Positions 16,329-24,747 of a stretch of 64,000 nt of DNA are shown here, piece after piece (the stretch's first letter is position 1; every line of letters begins with the position of its first letter). Under the pieces are notes generated by a model that saw nothing but the letters and a program-made list of their open reading frames with translations, did no database searches and was not told the origin of the DNA. A program made the translations under genes and the position numbers. This DNA is from Microbacteriaceae bacterium VKM Ac-2855. GTDB lineage: Bacteria > Actinomycetota > Actinomycetes > Actinomycetales > Microbacteriaceae. Location of the stretch: positions 1-64,000 of the forward strand of contig JABMLG010000002.1 in assembly GCA_013204985.1 (NCBI GenBank), in the 5' to 3' direction.

Positions 16329-17243
16329 GTGACCGAGTACCGCGCGCACTTCGACGCCCGCATCGTCTTCGTGAACGGTGGCTCCCTCGACGCGGCCGGG
16401 TTCCGTCTCGACGTCGCCGGGCCCACGGTTTCGGCGGATGAGGTGGGGCGCCCCTTCGTCGCGCACCTCGGTCTCGCACTCGTGGACTCCATCGAACTGA
16501 GCGGATTCGCGGTGGTCGCCGAGCCGCACCGCGGCAGCCGCGGCACGCCGGTCGCCGTTGAGGCCGCCCGCCGCGTCATCGATCTGAGCCACACCATCGA
16601 GGCCGGAATGGTGACCTATCCGGGTCTACCGGCTCCGTCGATCGCGCCGCACCTCACGCGCGCCGACTCCCGCCTGCACTACGCGCCCGGCGTCGAGTTC
16701 GCGATGGATACGATCACGCTGCTCGGGAACACCGGCACCTATCTCGACAGCCCCTACCACCGCTACGCCGGTGGCACCGATCTCGCCGGGCTCGCGCTCG
16801 AGACGCTCGTCGATCTGCCCGCCGAGGTGTTCCGGCTGACGGATGCGCGTGGTCGCGGCATCGGTGCCGAGGTCTTCCTGGATCGCGAGCTCCGTGGATC
16901 CGCTGTGCTGCTGCACACGGGCTGGGATGTGCGCTTCGGCACACCGGCCTACGCCGTCGGTGCCCCGTTCCTCACCGAGGCGGGGGCGCGGCATCTCGTC
17001 GACGCCGGCGTTGCACTGGTGGGGATCGATTCGCTGAACATCGACGACGCGGAGAACGGCGGCACGCGCCCGGCGCACTCGCTGTTGCTCGAGGCCGGGA
17101 TCCACGTCGTCGAGCACCTGACCGGCCTGTCCTCAGTGCCGCCGCGCGGTGCGCGCTTCACGGCGGTGCCTCCGAAGGTGCGCGATTTCGGCACTTTCCC
17201 GGTGCGCGCCTTCGCGACGGTGGGCGGCTCGGGCACGTCCTAG
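16329..17243 (+). CDS. Cyclase/kynurenine-formamidase-like protein with altered metal site
   Basis: A 304-aa protein. Residues from about 78 match the cyclase (PF04199-type) fold: RVIDLSHTIEAGMVTYPGLP, then GNTGTYLDSPYHRY and the late HTGWD and GIDSLNID motifs. In metal-dependent family members the central motif is HxGTHxDxPxH. Here the first His is Asn and the second is Tyr, while Asp and the last His remain. It therefore belongs to a variant subgroup, perhaps with another metal mode. About 75 extra residues precede the domain. The GTG at 16329 follows AAAGGA. It sits 40 bp before a LacI regulator, which may control it. Confidence 0.8.
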   Translation: MTEYRAHFDARIVFVNGGSLDAAGFRLDVAGPTVSADEVGRPFVAHLGLALVDSIELSGFAVVAEPHRGSRGTPVAVEAARRVIDLSHTIEAGMVTYPGLPAPSIAPHLTRADSRLHYAPGVEFAMDTITLLGNTGTYLDSPYHRYAGGTDLAGLALETLVDLPAEVFRLTDARGRGIGAEVFLDRELRGSAVLLHTGWDVRFGTPAYAVGAPFLTEAGARHLVDAGVALVGIDSLNIDDAENGGTRPAHSLLLEAGIHVVEHLTGLSSVPPRGARFTAVPPKVRDFGTFPVRAFATVGGSGTS

Positions 17244-17283
17244 GCTGGGGGCGCGGCCGTTCGGGTCGGCGGAGAGGGTGGCG

Positions 17284-18297
17284 ATGAGTCCGGATCGCGT
17301 GCCCGTTCGCCCACCGAGCATCCGCGACGTCGCTCGAATGGCCGAGGTCTCGCACCAGACCGTGTCGCGGGTGCTCAACGACAGTCCGAGCATCCGGCCC
17401 GAGACGAAGCAGCGCGTGCTGGATGCGATGGCGACGCTCGGGTACCGCCCCAATCCGGCGGCCCGAGCGTTGGTGACCAGTCGTACCCGCAGTTTCGGCG
17501 TGCTGGCGGCGCAGAGTGCGCACTACGGGCCGGCATCGAGCATGCAGGCGATCGAGGCGGCGGCGCGGGAGGCGGGCTACACCGTGAGCGCGACGAACGT
17601 GGACGGCACCGATGTGGCGTCGATCGAGCGGGGGCTGCGGCGACTGCTCGACCTGAAGGTCGAGGGCCTCGTGGTGATCGCTCCCCAGGTGCGGGTGCTC
17701 GAAGTCATCGCCGGGCTTCGATTGACGGTGCCGTACGTCACGCTGCAGTCGGCCGGCGAGGTCGACGACCACTCGTATTCCGTCGACCAGGTCGCGGGCG
17801 CGCGATTGGCGACCCGGCATCTCATCGAACTGGGGCACACCCGCATCCGCCATCTCGCCGGGCCGCAGGACTGGATCGAGGCGCAGGCCCGGATGCGCGG
17901 CTTCTTCGCCGAGCTGGAGGCGCACGGCCTCGAGGCCGCCGAGCCGATCGAAGGGGATTGGACGGCGGAGCGCGGCTATCGTGTCGGGCTGCAGCTGCTG
18001 CACGCGCGCGACGCGACCGCCGTGTTCTCGTCCAACGATCAGATGGCGCTCGGTTTGCTGCACGCGTTCAACGAGGCCGGGGCCTCGGTGCCGGGCGACT
18101 TCAGCGTGATCGGCTTCGACGACGTGCCGGAGGCTGCGCACTACTGGCCACCGCTGACGACGGTTCGACAGGATTTCCGCGAACTCGGCCGCCGCTGCGT
18201 CGCGCTTCTGCTCGGCGAACTCGATGCCGCTCACTCCGGTTACAGCGGCCGCATCCAACCGGAACTCGTCGTCCGCAGCTCCACCGCCGCCCTCTGA
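17284..18297 (+). CDS. LacI-family transcriptional regulator
   Basis: A 337-aa regulator with the LacI helix-turn-helix near the start (SIRDVARMAEVSHQTVSRVLND, residues 12-33), a hinge (YRPNPAARAL) and a sugar-binding-like effector domain to the end. Length is normal. The ATG at 17284 is preceded by GGAGAGGG. It follows the cyclase-like gene on the same strand. No sugar gene is directly attached, so its regulon is unknown. Confidence 0.93.
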   Translation: MSPDRVPVRPPSIRDVARMAEVSHQTVSRVLNDSPSIRPETKQRVLDAMATLGYRPNPAARALVTSRTRSFGVLAAQSAHYGPASSMQAIEAAAREAGYTVSATNVDGTDVASIERGLRRLLDLKVEGLVVIAPQVRVLEVIAGLRLTVPYVTLQSAGEVDDHSYSVDQVAGARLATRHLIELGHTRIRHLAGPQDWIEAQARMRGFFAELEAHGLEAAEPIEGDWTAERGYRVGLQLLHARDATAVFSSNDQMALGLLHAFNEAGASVPGDFSVIGFDDVPEAAHYWPPLTTVRQDFRELGRRCVALLLGELDAAHSGYSGRIQPELVVRSSTAAL

Positions 18298-18300
18298 CCC

Positions 18301-18371
18301 GCGAGGGACCCCTTCCGTGCACGTCGGACCCTCCCAGCGCGGGTCCCTCGTGCACGGAAGGGGTCCCTCGC
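18301..18371. repeat. 71-bp palindromic repeat, family B, copy 2
   Basis: This copy begins GCGAGGGACCCC and ends GGGGTCCCTCGC, exactly as at 9738-9808, with the same 71-bp length and the inner CCAGCGCGGGTCC segment. It lies three bases after the LacI stop and between convergent genes, so it may serve as a terminator for both. Confidence 0.9.
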
Positions 18372-18387
18372 AGTAACTGGGACGGGC

Positions 18388-18630
18388 CTAGCGACCGCCG
18401 GCGGCGCGGACGCGCCCGTCGAGGCTCGTGGCGATGCGTTCGCGGACGCGGTCGACGAGGCGTCGGTCGCTGCCCATCGCGTTGCGTTCGCTCAGGATGC
18501 GACCGAGGAGCGCGTAGTACTGCACCGGGTCGAGGGCGAACATCTCACGGATCTCGGCGACCTTGGCCGCGTCGTGGACGCTGTGCGAATCCTCGAAGAC
18601 GAGGATTGCGCGATGGGCTCGATCGAGCAT
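18388..18630 (-). CDS. DUF3263 family protein
   Basis: An 80-aa protein with the DUF3263 pattern: LDRAHRAILVFEDSHSVHDAAKVAEIREMFALDPVQYYALLGRIL, then a basic tail. In actinobacteria this small family has a helix-turn-helix-like look and no proven function. The reading frame is open further upstream, but the ATG at 18630 has an AAGAGG site six bases before it and matches the usual family start. It is convergent with the LacI gene. The 298 bp upstream of it, up to the ROK gene, show no further gene. Confidence 0.75.
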   Translation of the reverse strand: MLDRAHRAILVFEDSHSVHDAAKVAEIREMFALDPVQYYALLGRILSERNAMGSDRRLVDRVRERIATSLDGRVRAAGGR

Positions 18631-18928
18631 GTCGTACCTCTTGATCAGCGGGACACGCAGCCGAAGTTCGGGTTCGGGTGTCGCTCGGCTGGGGGCCGCT
18701 CTGCGGCTCGACTGATCATAGCGAGCATTCGTCGGTCGATTGGTGAGACCGGTTCGCTTTTCCGGCTCGGTGTGCCCCGCGGCGACCGTTCGTGCCGGTG
18801 CATCGCGCCGACATCCTCCGACGAACGTGAGGCGTGTACCCCGGTCGCCGCTGATTTCCGGCACTCCGATTGGGGGTCGGCTTTGCGCCCCAGCGCTCGG
18901 GTGCCGGCGCGGAAGCTAAGGTGATGCC

Positions 18929-20119
18929 GTGAGTAGCACGCGCTCGACGCCGGGGTCGCAGGCCTCGTTACGTGAGGCGAACCGTGCGCGCATCCTGGAG
19001 GCGGTCAAGAAGCACGGCGGGTTGACGCAGGTCGAGCTCGCCGGAGTCACGGGGTTGTCGGCCGCGACCGTCTCGAACATCGTGAAGGAACTCTCGGCCT
19101 CCGGGGTGCTGACCACGACGCCCACCTCGCGCAGCGGTCGACGTGCGCAGCACGTGACGCTCGCGCGGAGCACGGGTCTCGTCGCCGGCGTGCACTTCTC
19201 CACCCGGCACATGCGGGTCGCGCTGGCCGATTCGGCGCACACCGTGCTCTCCGAGTACCACATGCCGCTCGCGCGCGATCATCGGGCCGACAACGAGCTC
19301 GACAAGGTCGCCCGACTGCTGGCCGACATGCTCGACACCGTCGAGGCGCGGATGGACGAGATCCTCGGTATCGGTCTCGCGCTTCCGGCGCCCATCGATC
19401 GGAGCACCGGCGGCATCACCCGCACCGGCATCCTGCGCGGCTGGGACAACGTCGACGTCGCCGAATCGCTTCAGCGTCGGCTGAAGCGCCCCGTGTACCT
19501 CGATAACGCGGCGAATCTCGGCGCGCTGGCGGAGTCGCGGATGGGCGCACTGCGCGGATACGAGAACGCCGCCTACATCTCGGTGAGCCACGGCATCGGC
19601 GCGGGTCTGATCCTGAACGGCGGCGTCTTCCGCGGCAGCAACGGGAGCGCGGGCGAGTTCGGTCACACCGTGATCGACGAGGAGGGGCCGGTCTGCCGCT
19701 GCGGCAATCGCGGCTGCCTCGAGGCGATCGTGGGGGCGGATGCGCTTCTCGCCGGCCTGCGCGCCGAGCGCCCCGGACTCAAGCTGCACGATGTGGTGGT
19801 GCGCGCGGTGGGCGGCGACGCCGCGTGCATCCGTGCGATCGCGGACGCGGGCCGGCACATCGGCATCGCCGCCGCGAACCTGTGCAATCTGCTCGATCCG
19901 GGCAGGCTCGTCATCGGCGGCGAACTCGCGCGTTCCGGCGAGCTCCTGCTCGGCCCGTTACGGCACAGCCTCGAACGGTCCGTGATCTCGGCACGCGGCA
20001 GCATCCCGGAGGTGCTGCCCTCGCAACTCGTCGACCGCGCTGAACTGCTCGGCGCCGTGCTCTACGCCACGGATCGGGCATCGTCGGCTGCCGACGAGTC
20101 CGCCGCGAGTGGTGGCTGA
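18929..20119 (+). CDS. ROK-family transcriptional regulator (NagC/XylR type)
   Basis: A 396-aa protein. It has an N-terminal winged helix (residues 20-75, LTQVELAGVTGLSAATVSNIVKEL) and a ROK sugar-kinase-like domain. The ROK zinc signature shows as GEFGHTVIDEEGPVCRCGNRGCLEA, and the sugar-binding GIGAGLILNG is present. With the DNA-binding domain it is a repressor rather than a kinase. It lies 58 bp upstream of a xylose-type importer on the same strand and probably controls it in response to xylose or a related sugar. The start is a GTG at 18929. Confidence 0.92.
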   Translation: MSSTRSTPGSQASLREANRARILEAVKKHGGLTQVELAGVTGLSAATVSNIVKELSASGVLTTTPTSRSGRRAQHVTLARSTGLVAGVHFSTRHMRVALADSAHTVLSEYHMPLARDHRADNELDKVARLLADMLDTVEARMDEILGIGLALPAPIDRSTGGITRTGILRGWDNVDVAESLQRRLKRPVYLDNAANLGALAESRMGALRGYENAAYISVSHGIGAGLILNGGVFRGSNGSAGEFGHTVIDEEGPVCRCGNRGCLEAIVGADALLAGLRAERPGLKLHDVVVRAVGGDAACIRAIADAGRHIGIAAANLCNLLDPGRLVIGGELARSGELLLGPLRHSLERSVISARGSIPEVLPSQLVDRAELLGAVLYATDRASSAADESAASGG

Positions 20120-20177
20120 CCGGATCGTCCCCCATGCTTGAAGGAATCCGGCAACGACGTCGAACGGAGAAACGGCA

Positions 20178-21317
20178 GTGATGCGCTCCTTCCGCCGTAC
20201 CCTGCTGCGAGCCGCCGTGCTGCTCACCGCTGCGGCCGTACTCGCCGGCTGCAGTAACGGCCGTGCTCCCGATGCCGTGGCCACGGGCGAGTCGCTGCGG
20301 ATCGGACTGCTGCTGCCCGATTCGGTGACGGCGCGGTATCAGAGCGCCGATCGCCCTTACTTCGAGGCGGAGATCGAGCGGATCAGTCCCGACACGACCA
20401 TCCTGTACGGCAACGCCGACGGTGACGCGGCCAAGCAGTTGCAGCAGGCCGAGTCGATGCTCACGCAGGGCGTCTCCGTGCTGGTGCTCAGTCCGTTCGA
20501 CTCGAGCGCCGCGGCGACGATCGTCTCGGAGGCGAGTGAGCGCGGGGTCCCGGTGATCTCGTACGACCGGATGATCGACAGCAGCGACATCGCCTACTAC
20601 GTCTCTTTCGACAACCGCCAGGTCGGTCGGCTGCAGGCCCTCGCGCTGGTCGACCGGATCCGGACGCTCGGTGACACGTCCGCAGGCGAGGGCATCCTGA
20701 TCGTGAACGGGTCGCCGACCGACAACAACGCCGGCGAGTACAAACTCGGCGCGCACGACGTGCTCGACGACAGCGGCATCGCAGTTCTCGCCGAGTACGA
20801 CGTACCCGGCTGGGACCCGATCCAGGCGCAGAACTGGGTCGCCGGGCAGATCACGAAGTACGGCGACCGCATCGCGGGGGTGTACGTCGCGAACGACAGC
20901 ATGGCCGCGGGCGCGATCGCCGCGATCCGCTCGGCGGGCATCACGACGGTGCCGCCGGTGACGGGGCAGGATGCCGAACTGGCCGGCATCCAGCGCATCC
21001 TGAGCGGCGACCAGTACGTGACCGTGTATAAGGCAATCAAGCCGGAGGCGGAGAAGGCGGCGCAGGTGGCCGTGCTGCTGGCCGCCGGCGGCACGCCCGA
21101 AGGCGACACCACGATCGACGGCATCCCGAGTACGTTGTTGACTTCGGTCACGGTCACGGTCGACGACATCGCCTCGACCGTGATCGCCGACGGCTTCCTC
21201 ACAACGGAGCAGATCTGCACGACCGCGTACCGGCGGGCGTGTACTGAACACGGTCTCGACGGCGCGACCGCGACGCCGACCGCCACGCCGACACCGACCG
21301 GAGAGAACGCCCCGTGA
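20178..21317 (+). CDS. Xylose-type sugar-binding lipoprotein
   Basis: A 379-aa periplasmic-binding-protein (family 4, XylF/ChvE-like) lipoprotein. The lipobox is VLAGC (Cys 25) and the domain starts SLRIGLLLPDSVTARYQSADRPYFEAEI. The motifs VLVLSPFDSSAAATIV, YDRMI and VTGQDAELAGIQRIL are typical of xylose binders. The C-terminus ends in a Thr/Pro/Ala-rich tail (ATPTATPTPTG), unusual for a binding protein. GTG 20178 and ATG 20181 are both possible starts. The last bases overlap the ATPase gene, so this is the first of three coupled importer genes. Confidence 0.9.
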   Translation: MMRSFRRTLLRAAVLLTAAAVLAGCSNGRAPDAVATGESLRIGLLLPDSVTARYQSADRPYFEAEIERISPDTTILYGNADGDAAKQLQQAESMLTQGVSVLVLSPFDSSAAATIVSEASERGVPVISYDRMIDSSDIAYYVSFDNRQVGRLQALALVDRIRTLGDTSAGEGILIVNGSPTDNNAGEYKLGAHDVLDDSGIAVLAEYDVPGWDPIQAQNWVAGQITKYGDRIAGVYVANDSMAAGAIAAIRSAGITTVPPVTGQDAELAGIQRILSGDQYVTVYKAIKPEAEKAAQVAVLLAAGGTPEGDTTIDGIPSTLLTSVTVTVDDIASTVIADGFLTTEQICTTAYRRACTEHGLDGATATPTATPTPTGENAP

Positions 21318-22093
21318 CCCTGGACGCACCCGTGCGCGAATCGATCCTCTCGATGCGCGGCATCACCAAACGCTTCGGGGCGGTGCACGCCCTCGACGGC
21401 GTGGATTTCGACGTCGACGCGGGCGAGGTGGTCGCCCTGGTGGGTGACAACGGTGCCGGCAAGTCGACGCTGATCAAGGTTCTCTCGGGTGTGCATCCGG
21501 CCGACTCGGGATCGATCGCTTTCCGCGGCCGCGAGGTGTCGATCCCCACCCCGGCGCAGTCGCAGCAGCTCGGGATCGCGACGGTGTTCCAGGAGCTCTC
21601 GCTGTGCGAGAACCTCGACGTGGTGTCGAACCTGTACCTCGGGCGAGAGCTCGGCCGCGGCACGCTCGACGAGGTCGAGATGGAGAAGCGCTCCTGGGAG
21701 CTGCTGCGCCGGCTCTCGGCCAAACTCCCGTCGGTGCGGGTGCCGGTCGCATCGCTCTCGGGCGGTCAGCGGCAGACCGTCGCGATCGCGCGCTCGTTGA
21801 TCGGCGACCCCAGCATCGTGGTGCTCGACGAACCGACCGCCGCGCTCGGGGTCGCGCAGACGGCGGAGGTGCTGAACCTGATCGAGCAGCTGCGTGATCA
21901 GGGGCTCGGCGTGGTGCTGATCAGCCACAACATGGCGGATGTGCAGGCCGTCGCGGATCGTGTGGTCGTCCTGCGGCTCGGCCGCAACAACGGCGACTTC
22001 CGCATCCCCGAGGCGGGCTACGAAGACATCATCGCCGCGATCACCGGCGCGACCGACGACTCCGTCTCGCGTCGATCCGGGCACGCCTCGTGA
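21314..22093 (+). CDS. Xylose-type importer ATPase, single ABC domain
   Basis: A 259-aa ATP-binding protein with Walker A GDNGAGKST, Q-loop VFQELSLCENL, signature LSGGQRQTVAIARSL, Walker [13 protein letters not shown] and H-loop ISHNM. Xylose/ribose-type ATPases are usually about 500 residues with two ABC domains. This one is a single-domain form that must homodimerise. The GTG start overlaps the preceding stop (GTGA), and the stop overlaps the permease start. It energises import through the permease at 22090. Confidence 0.92.
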   Translation: MTLDAPVRESILSMRGITKRFGAVHALDGVDFDVDAGEVVALVGDNGAGKSTLIKVLSGVHPADSGSIAFRGREVSIPTPAQSQQLGIATVFQELSLCENLDVVSNLYLGRELGRGTLDEVEMEKRSWELLRRLSAKLPSVRVPVASLSGGQRQTVAIARSLIGDPSIVVLDEPTAALGVAQTAEVLNLIEQLRDQGLGVVLISHNMADVQAVADRVVVLRLGRNNGDFRIPEAGYEDIIAAITGATDDSVSRRSGHAS

Positions 22094-23265
22094 CGGCGTT
22101 CGCGAAGATCCGCGCACGGATCGAGGCCGGCGAGCTGGGCGCCCTGCCCGTCGTGCTCGGGCTCGTCATCATCGCGGTCGTGTTCCAGAGCGCCAACCCC
22201 GCGTTCCTCTCGCCCGACAACCTGGTGAATCTCTCGCTGCAGTGCGCGGCGGTCGGCACGATCGCCGTGGGTATCGTGCTGGTGCTGCTGCTGGGCCAGA
22301 TCGACCTCTCGGTGGGTTCCGTCAGCGGGCTCGCGGCGGCGATCCTCGGGGTCGGGCTGACGCGCTACGGATGGCCGTTACCGGTCGCTATCGCGGCCGC
22401 CGTTGCTGCCGGCGCGATCGCGGGGCTCGCGTACGGAGTGCTGTTCGCCCGCTTCGGAGTACCGAGCTTCATCGTCACCCTGGCGGGTCTGCTGGGCTTC
22501 CTCGGTGTGCAGCTCTGGGTTCTCGGCCCGCAGGGTTCGATCAACCTGCCGTACGACTCCTGGATCGTGATCGTCGCGCAGCAGGTCTTCCTCCCGCCCT
22601 GGCTCGACTACCTGTTGGCGGCGCTCGCTGCGGGCGGCTACGCGTTCTTCGCCCTGCGCACGGTACAGCGGCGCGGGGCTGCTGGGCTGCCGGCGGTACC
22701 GAGGGTGGAGATCGTGGTGAGGGCAGCGCTGTTGCTCGCCCTCCTCGTGGCGGTATCGGCGTACCTGTCGCTGGATCGGGGCGTGGGGGTGACCTTCCTG
22801 CTCTTCGTCCTGCTCGTCGCCGGAGCGGATCTGGTGCTGCGCCGCACCCGCTGGGGTCGGGCGGTCTTCGCGGTCGGCGGCAGCGTGGAGGCGGCTCGAC
22901 GAGCGGGCATCCCGGTGAACCGCATCTACGTCTCGGTGTTCGTGCTCTGCGGGATGCTCGCCGCCACGGGCGGGCTGCTCGCGGCGGCGCGGCTCACCTC
23001 GGCCTCGCTCTCCTCCGGGGCAGCCGACACGAACCTCACCGCGATCGCTGCCGCGGTGATCGGCGGTACGTCGCTGTTCGGAGGGCGGGGGAGCGCCTAC
23101 TCCGCTCTGCTGGGCATCATCGTCATCCAGTCGATCTCGAGCGGGCTCACCCTACTGAGCCTCGACTCGTCGGTGCGGTACATGATCACGGGCGGTGTAT
23201 TGCTGCTGGCCGTTGTGGTGGATTCGGTCTCGCGGCGCTCGCGCGCGGCGCATGGACGGGCCTGA
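22090..23265 (+). CDS. Xylose-type importer permease
   Basis: A 391-aa membrane protein of the BPD-transport-2 (XylH/RbsC) family with about ten membrane segments. Typical blocks are [39 protein letters not shown], the coupling-region AVGGSVEAARRAGIPV and AAAVIGGTSLFGGRGS. It is the last gene of the regulator-linked importer. Start GTG 22090 overlaps the ATPase stop. Confidence 0.92.
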   Translation: MTAFAKIRARIEAGELGALPVVLGLVIIAVVFQSANPAFLSPDNLVNLSLQCAAVGTIAVGIVLVLLLGQIDLSVGSVSGLAAAILGVGLTRYGWPLPVAIAAAVAAGAIAGLAYGVLFARFGVPSFIVTLAGLLGFLGVQLWVLGPQGSINLPYDSWIVIVAQQVFLPPWLDYLLAALAAGGYAFFALRTVQRRGAAGLPAVPRVEIVVRAALLLALLVAVSAYLSLDRGVGVTFLLFVLLVAGADLVLRRTRWGRAVFAVGGSVEAARRAGIPVNRIYVSVFVLCGMLAATGGLLAAARLTSASLSSGAADTNLTAIAAAVIGGTSLFGGRGSAYSALLGIIVIQSISSGLTLLSLDSSVRYMITGGVLLLAVVVDSVSRRSRAAHGRA

Positions 23266-23290
23266 GCGACGCGAAGCGTTGCTCGTGCCC

Positions 23291-23377
23291 GTCACAGGCG
23301 GCAGCCCTCAGCCGACTCATCTGCGAGACGCGCCGGCGACCCTCACTGGGTCGCATCCTGGTCGCCGGTGTTGACCG
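23291..23377. repeat. Left imperfect direct repeat flanking the export cassette
   Basis: This segment shares ordered blocks with 27923-28008. One is a 16-bp block CACAGGC(GG/AA)CAGCCCT (14 of 16 identical). Another is CCGAC. The main one is a 24-bp core starting at 23339 (22 of 24 identical to 27973-27996), and a GTG-TGACCG-like tail follows. The spacing of the main blocks is 46 and 45 bp in the two copies. It also folds: 23331-23341 pairs with 23360-23370 (10 of 11). Confidence 0.7.
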
Positions 23378-23402
23378 CTCTGTACCGGCGTGTGTCGCGT
23401 GG

Positions 23403-23432
23403 TTGAGCGGGGCGGAATCCGACGTGTAGATT
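23403..23432 (+). promoter_or_regulatory. Predicted promoter of the export cassette
   Basis: TTGAGC (23403-23408) and TAGATT (23427-23432) are separated by 18 bp. The start would be near 23439, about 46 nt before the first gene. This lies inside the left repeat boundary, so the cassette appears to carry its own promoter. Confidence 0.45.
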
Positions 23433-23484
23433 CTCGGTATGGCCACTTGTGTATGGTCAGCGGCCCGACTGAGATGAGCACACG

Positions 23485-23886
23485 ATGAACGAGAACCACG
23501 CCCGCACCCGCCGCACCGTTGCGCAGGGAATCGCGACGGCCATGATCGCGGTATGTGCCGTCGGCTTCGTTGCGCCGGCTGCCAATGCATCCCAGACGCT
23601 CTATTGCCCGCGAGGTCAGTACTGCGCGTGGGAGGACGATCTCAAGCAGGGAAAGATCTTCAATACGAACGCGACATTCGGCTATGTAGGAGATGGATGG
23701 AACGATCGGTTCTCGTCGCTCGAGAACAACACGACACGAACTGTGACCTACTACCAGCACGCCTACGGCACAGGCAGCGCACCTCCGCTCAGCGCGGGGA
23801 CGTCTGCCCTACAGCTCCAGTACGAGTGGCAGACCGGTTTAGCCGGCACATGGAACGACCAGATCTCCAGCGTCACGGTGTTCTGA
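23485..23886 (+). CDS. Small secreted protein, peptidase-inhibitor I36-like
   Basis: A 133-aa exported protein. The N-terminus RTRR, a hydrophobic core and the cleavage-site-like APAANAS (about residue 36) form a signal peptide, leaving a mature domain of about 97 residues. The mature part has one Cys pair (CPRGQYC, then AWED). It shows two copies of a GxWNDxxSS motif (GDGWNDRFSSLEN and GTWNDQISSVTVF), the pattern of I36/SMI inhibitors with a beta-gamma-crystallin-like fold. Target protease or other role is unknown. It is the first gene of a cassette with a lipoprotein, an adaptor and a MacB-like ABC protein. The ribosome-binding site is weak. Confidence 0.75.
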   Translation: MNENHARTRRTVAQGIATAMIAVCAVGFVAPAANASQTLYCPRGQYCAWEDDLKQGKIFNTNATFGYVGDGWNDRFSSLENNTTRTVTYYQHAYGTGSAPPLSAGTSALQLQYEWQTGLAGTWNDQISSVTVF

Positions 23887-24747
23887 ATGGTCGCGATTCG
23901 CCCGTTCGGCCTCCTGGTGTTCACAACCGTCGCCCTGGCGGCGCTCAGCGGCTGCGCCTCCTCGCCGAACGGAGCACCGCTGAGTCGCCCGTCCGTGAAC
24001 TACGTACCGGGTGTGGCCGTCCTCGATCCGAAAACGGCGACGGTGACGGAGCCTCTCGACGCCTACGACGCGGACGCATCCGCCCAGCTCGAGCTCGATC
24101 GAGCCGCCGACCTGCTCATGCAGGAATGCGCGGCGGAGAAAGGCGTCGACCTCGCTTATCCGAACGTGTTCGATTACCCTCCCTCGACGTTCTATCAGCT
24201 GACATATTTCGGACCCTGGACCGAGGATCGAGCATCGAGGACCGGGTTCGACTTCCCGGAGGACAAACTGTCTCTCGCTCGGACGGTGTTCTACAGCTCG
24301 ATGTCCCCGGAGGTCTCGGACGTGATCGACGACTGTGCACGGAACGAACTGACGGATCCGGTGACCATTGACGTGTCCGGAGAATCGAGCATCGTCCGTC
24401 GGGGCAAGACGGAGAGCTGGGACTGGGCCTCCGGGGATCCGGTCTGGGCTGCCGCGATGGATGCCTATGCGACCTGTATGACGGATGCGGGTTACACGTT
24501 CGACGAGTCCCGCTCGCCGTACGTGCCCACTATTCAGGGTGAGCCCAGCAGCGCTGAGGGCATCACCGCCGCCCTGCGTGAGGTCTCGTGCATGAATTCC
24601 GTCGGCGCGCCGCAGATCTTCAGTGATGTCGCTGCGGCGTATCAGACGGTCTTCATCGCCGACAACGAGGCCGCCCTCGTCGCCGAGAAGGCCGCGATCG
24701 ACGAGAAGATCGAAACCGCACGGCAGATCATCGCTCGGAATGCATAA
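23887..24747 (+). CDS. Lipoprotein of unknown function in the export cassette
   Basis: A 286-aa protein with a lipobox, ALSGC (Cys 23). The mature part contains four further Cys residues. One lies in LLMQECAAEKG, one in DDCARNEL, one in WAAAMDAYATCMTDAGYTF and one in TAALREVSCM. A long C-terminal helix (AYQTVFIADNEAALVAEKAAIDEKIETARQII) looks coiled-coil-like. The start codon directly abuts the preceding stop, with no Shine-Dalgarno site of its own, so it is probably translated by coupling. It overlaps the adaptor gene by 8 nt. I do not recognise a characterised family. Confidence 0.75.
   Translation: MVAIRPFGLLVFTTVALAALSGCASSPNGAPLSRPSVNYVPGVAVLDPKTATVTEPLDAYDADASAQLELDRAADLLMQECAAEKGVDLAYPNVFDYPPSTFYQLTYFGPWTEDRASRTGFDFPEDKLSLARTVFYSSMSPEVSDVIDDCARNELTDPVTIDVSGESSIVRRGKTESWDWASGDPVWAAAMDAYATCMTDAGYTFDESRSPYVPTIQGEPSSAEGITAALREVSCMNSVGAPQIFSDVAAAYQTVFIADNEAALVAEKAAIDEKIETARQIIARNA

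Noticed and set aside
23485-23886. The secreted protein considered as a lactococcin-972-type bacteriocin
   Set aside because: Size and export context fit, but the CPRGQYC and GxWNDxxSS motifs match I36-like inhibitors, and the usual immunity membrane protein is missing.
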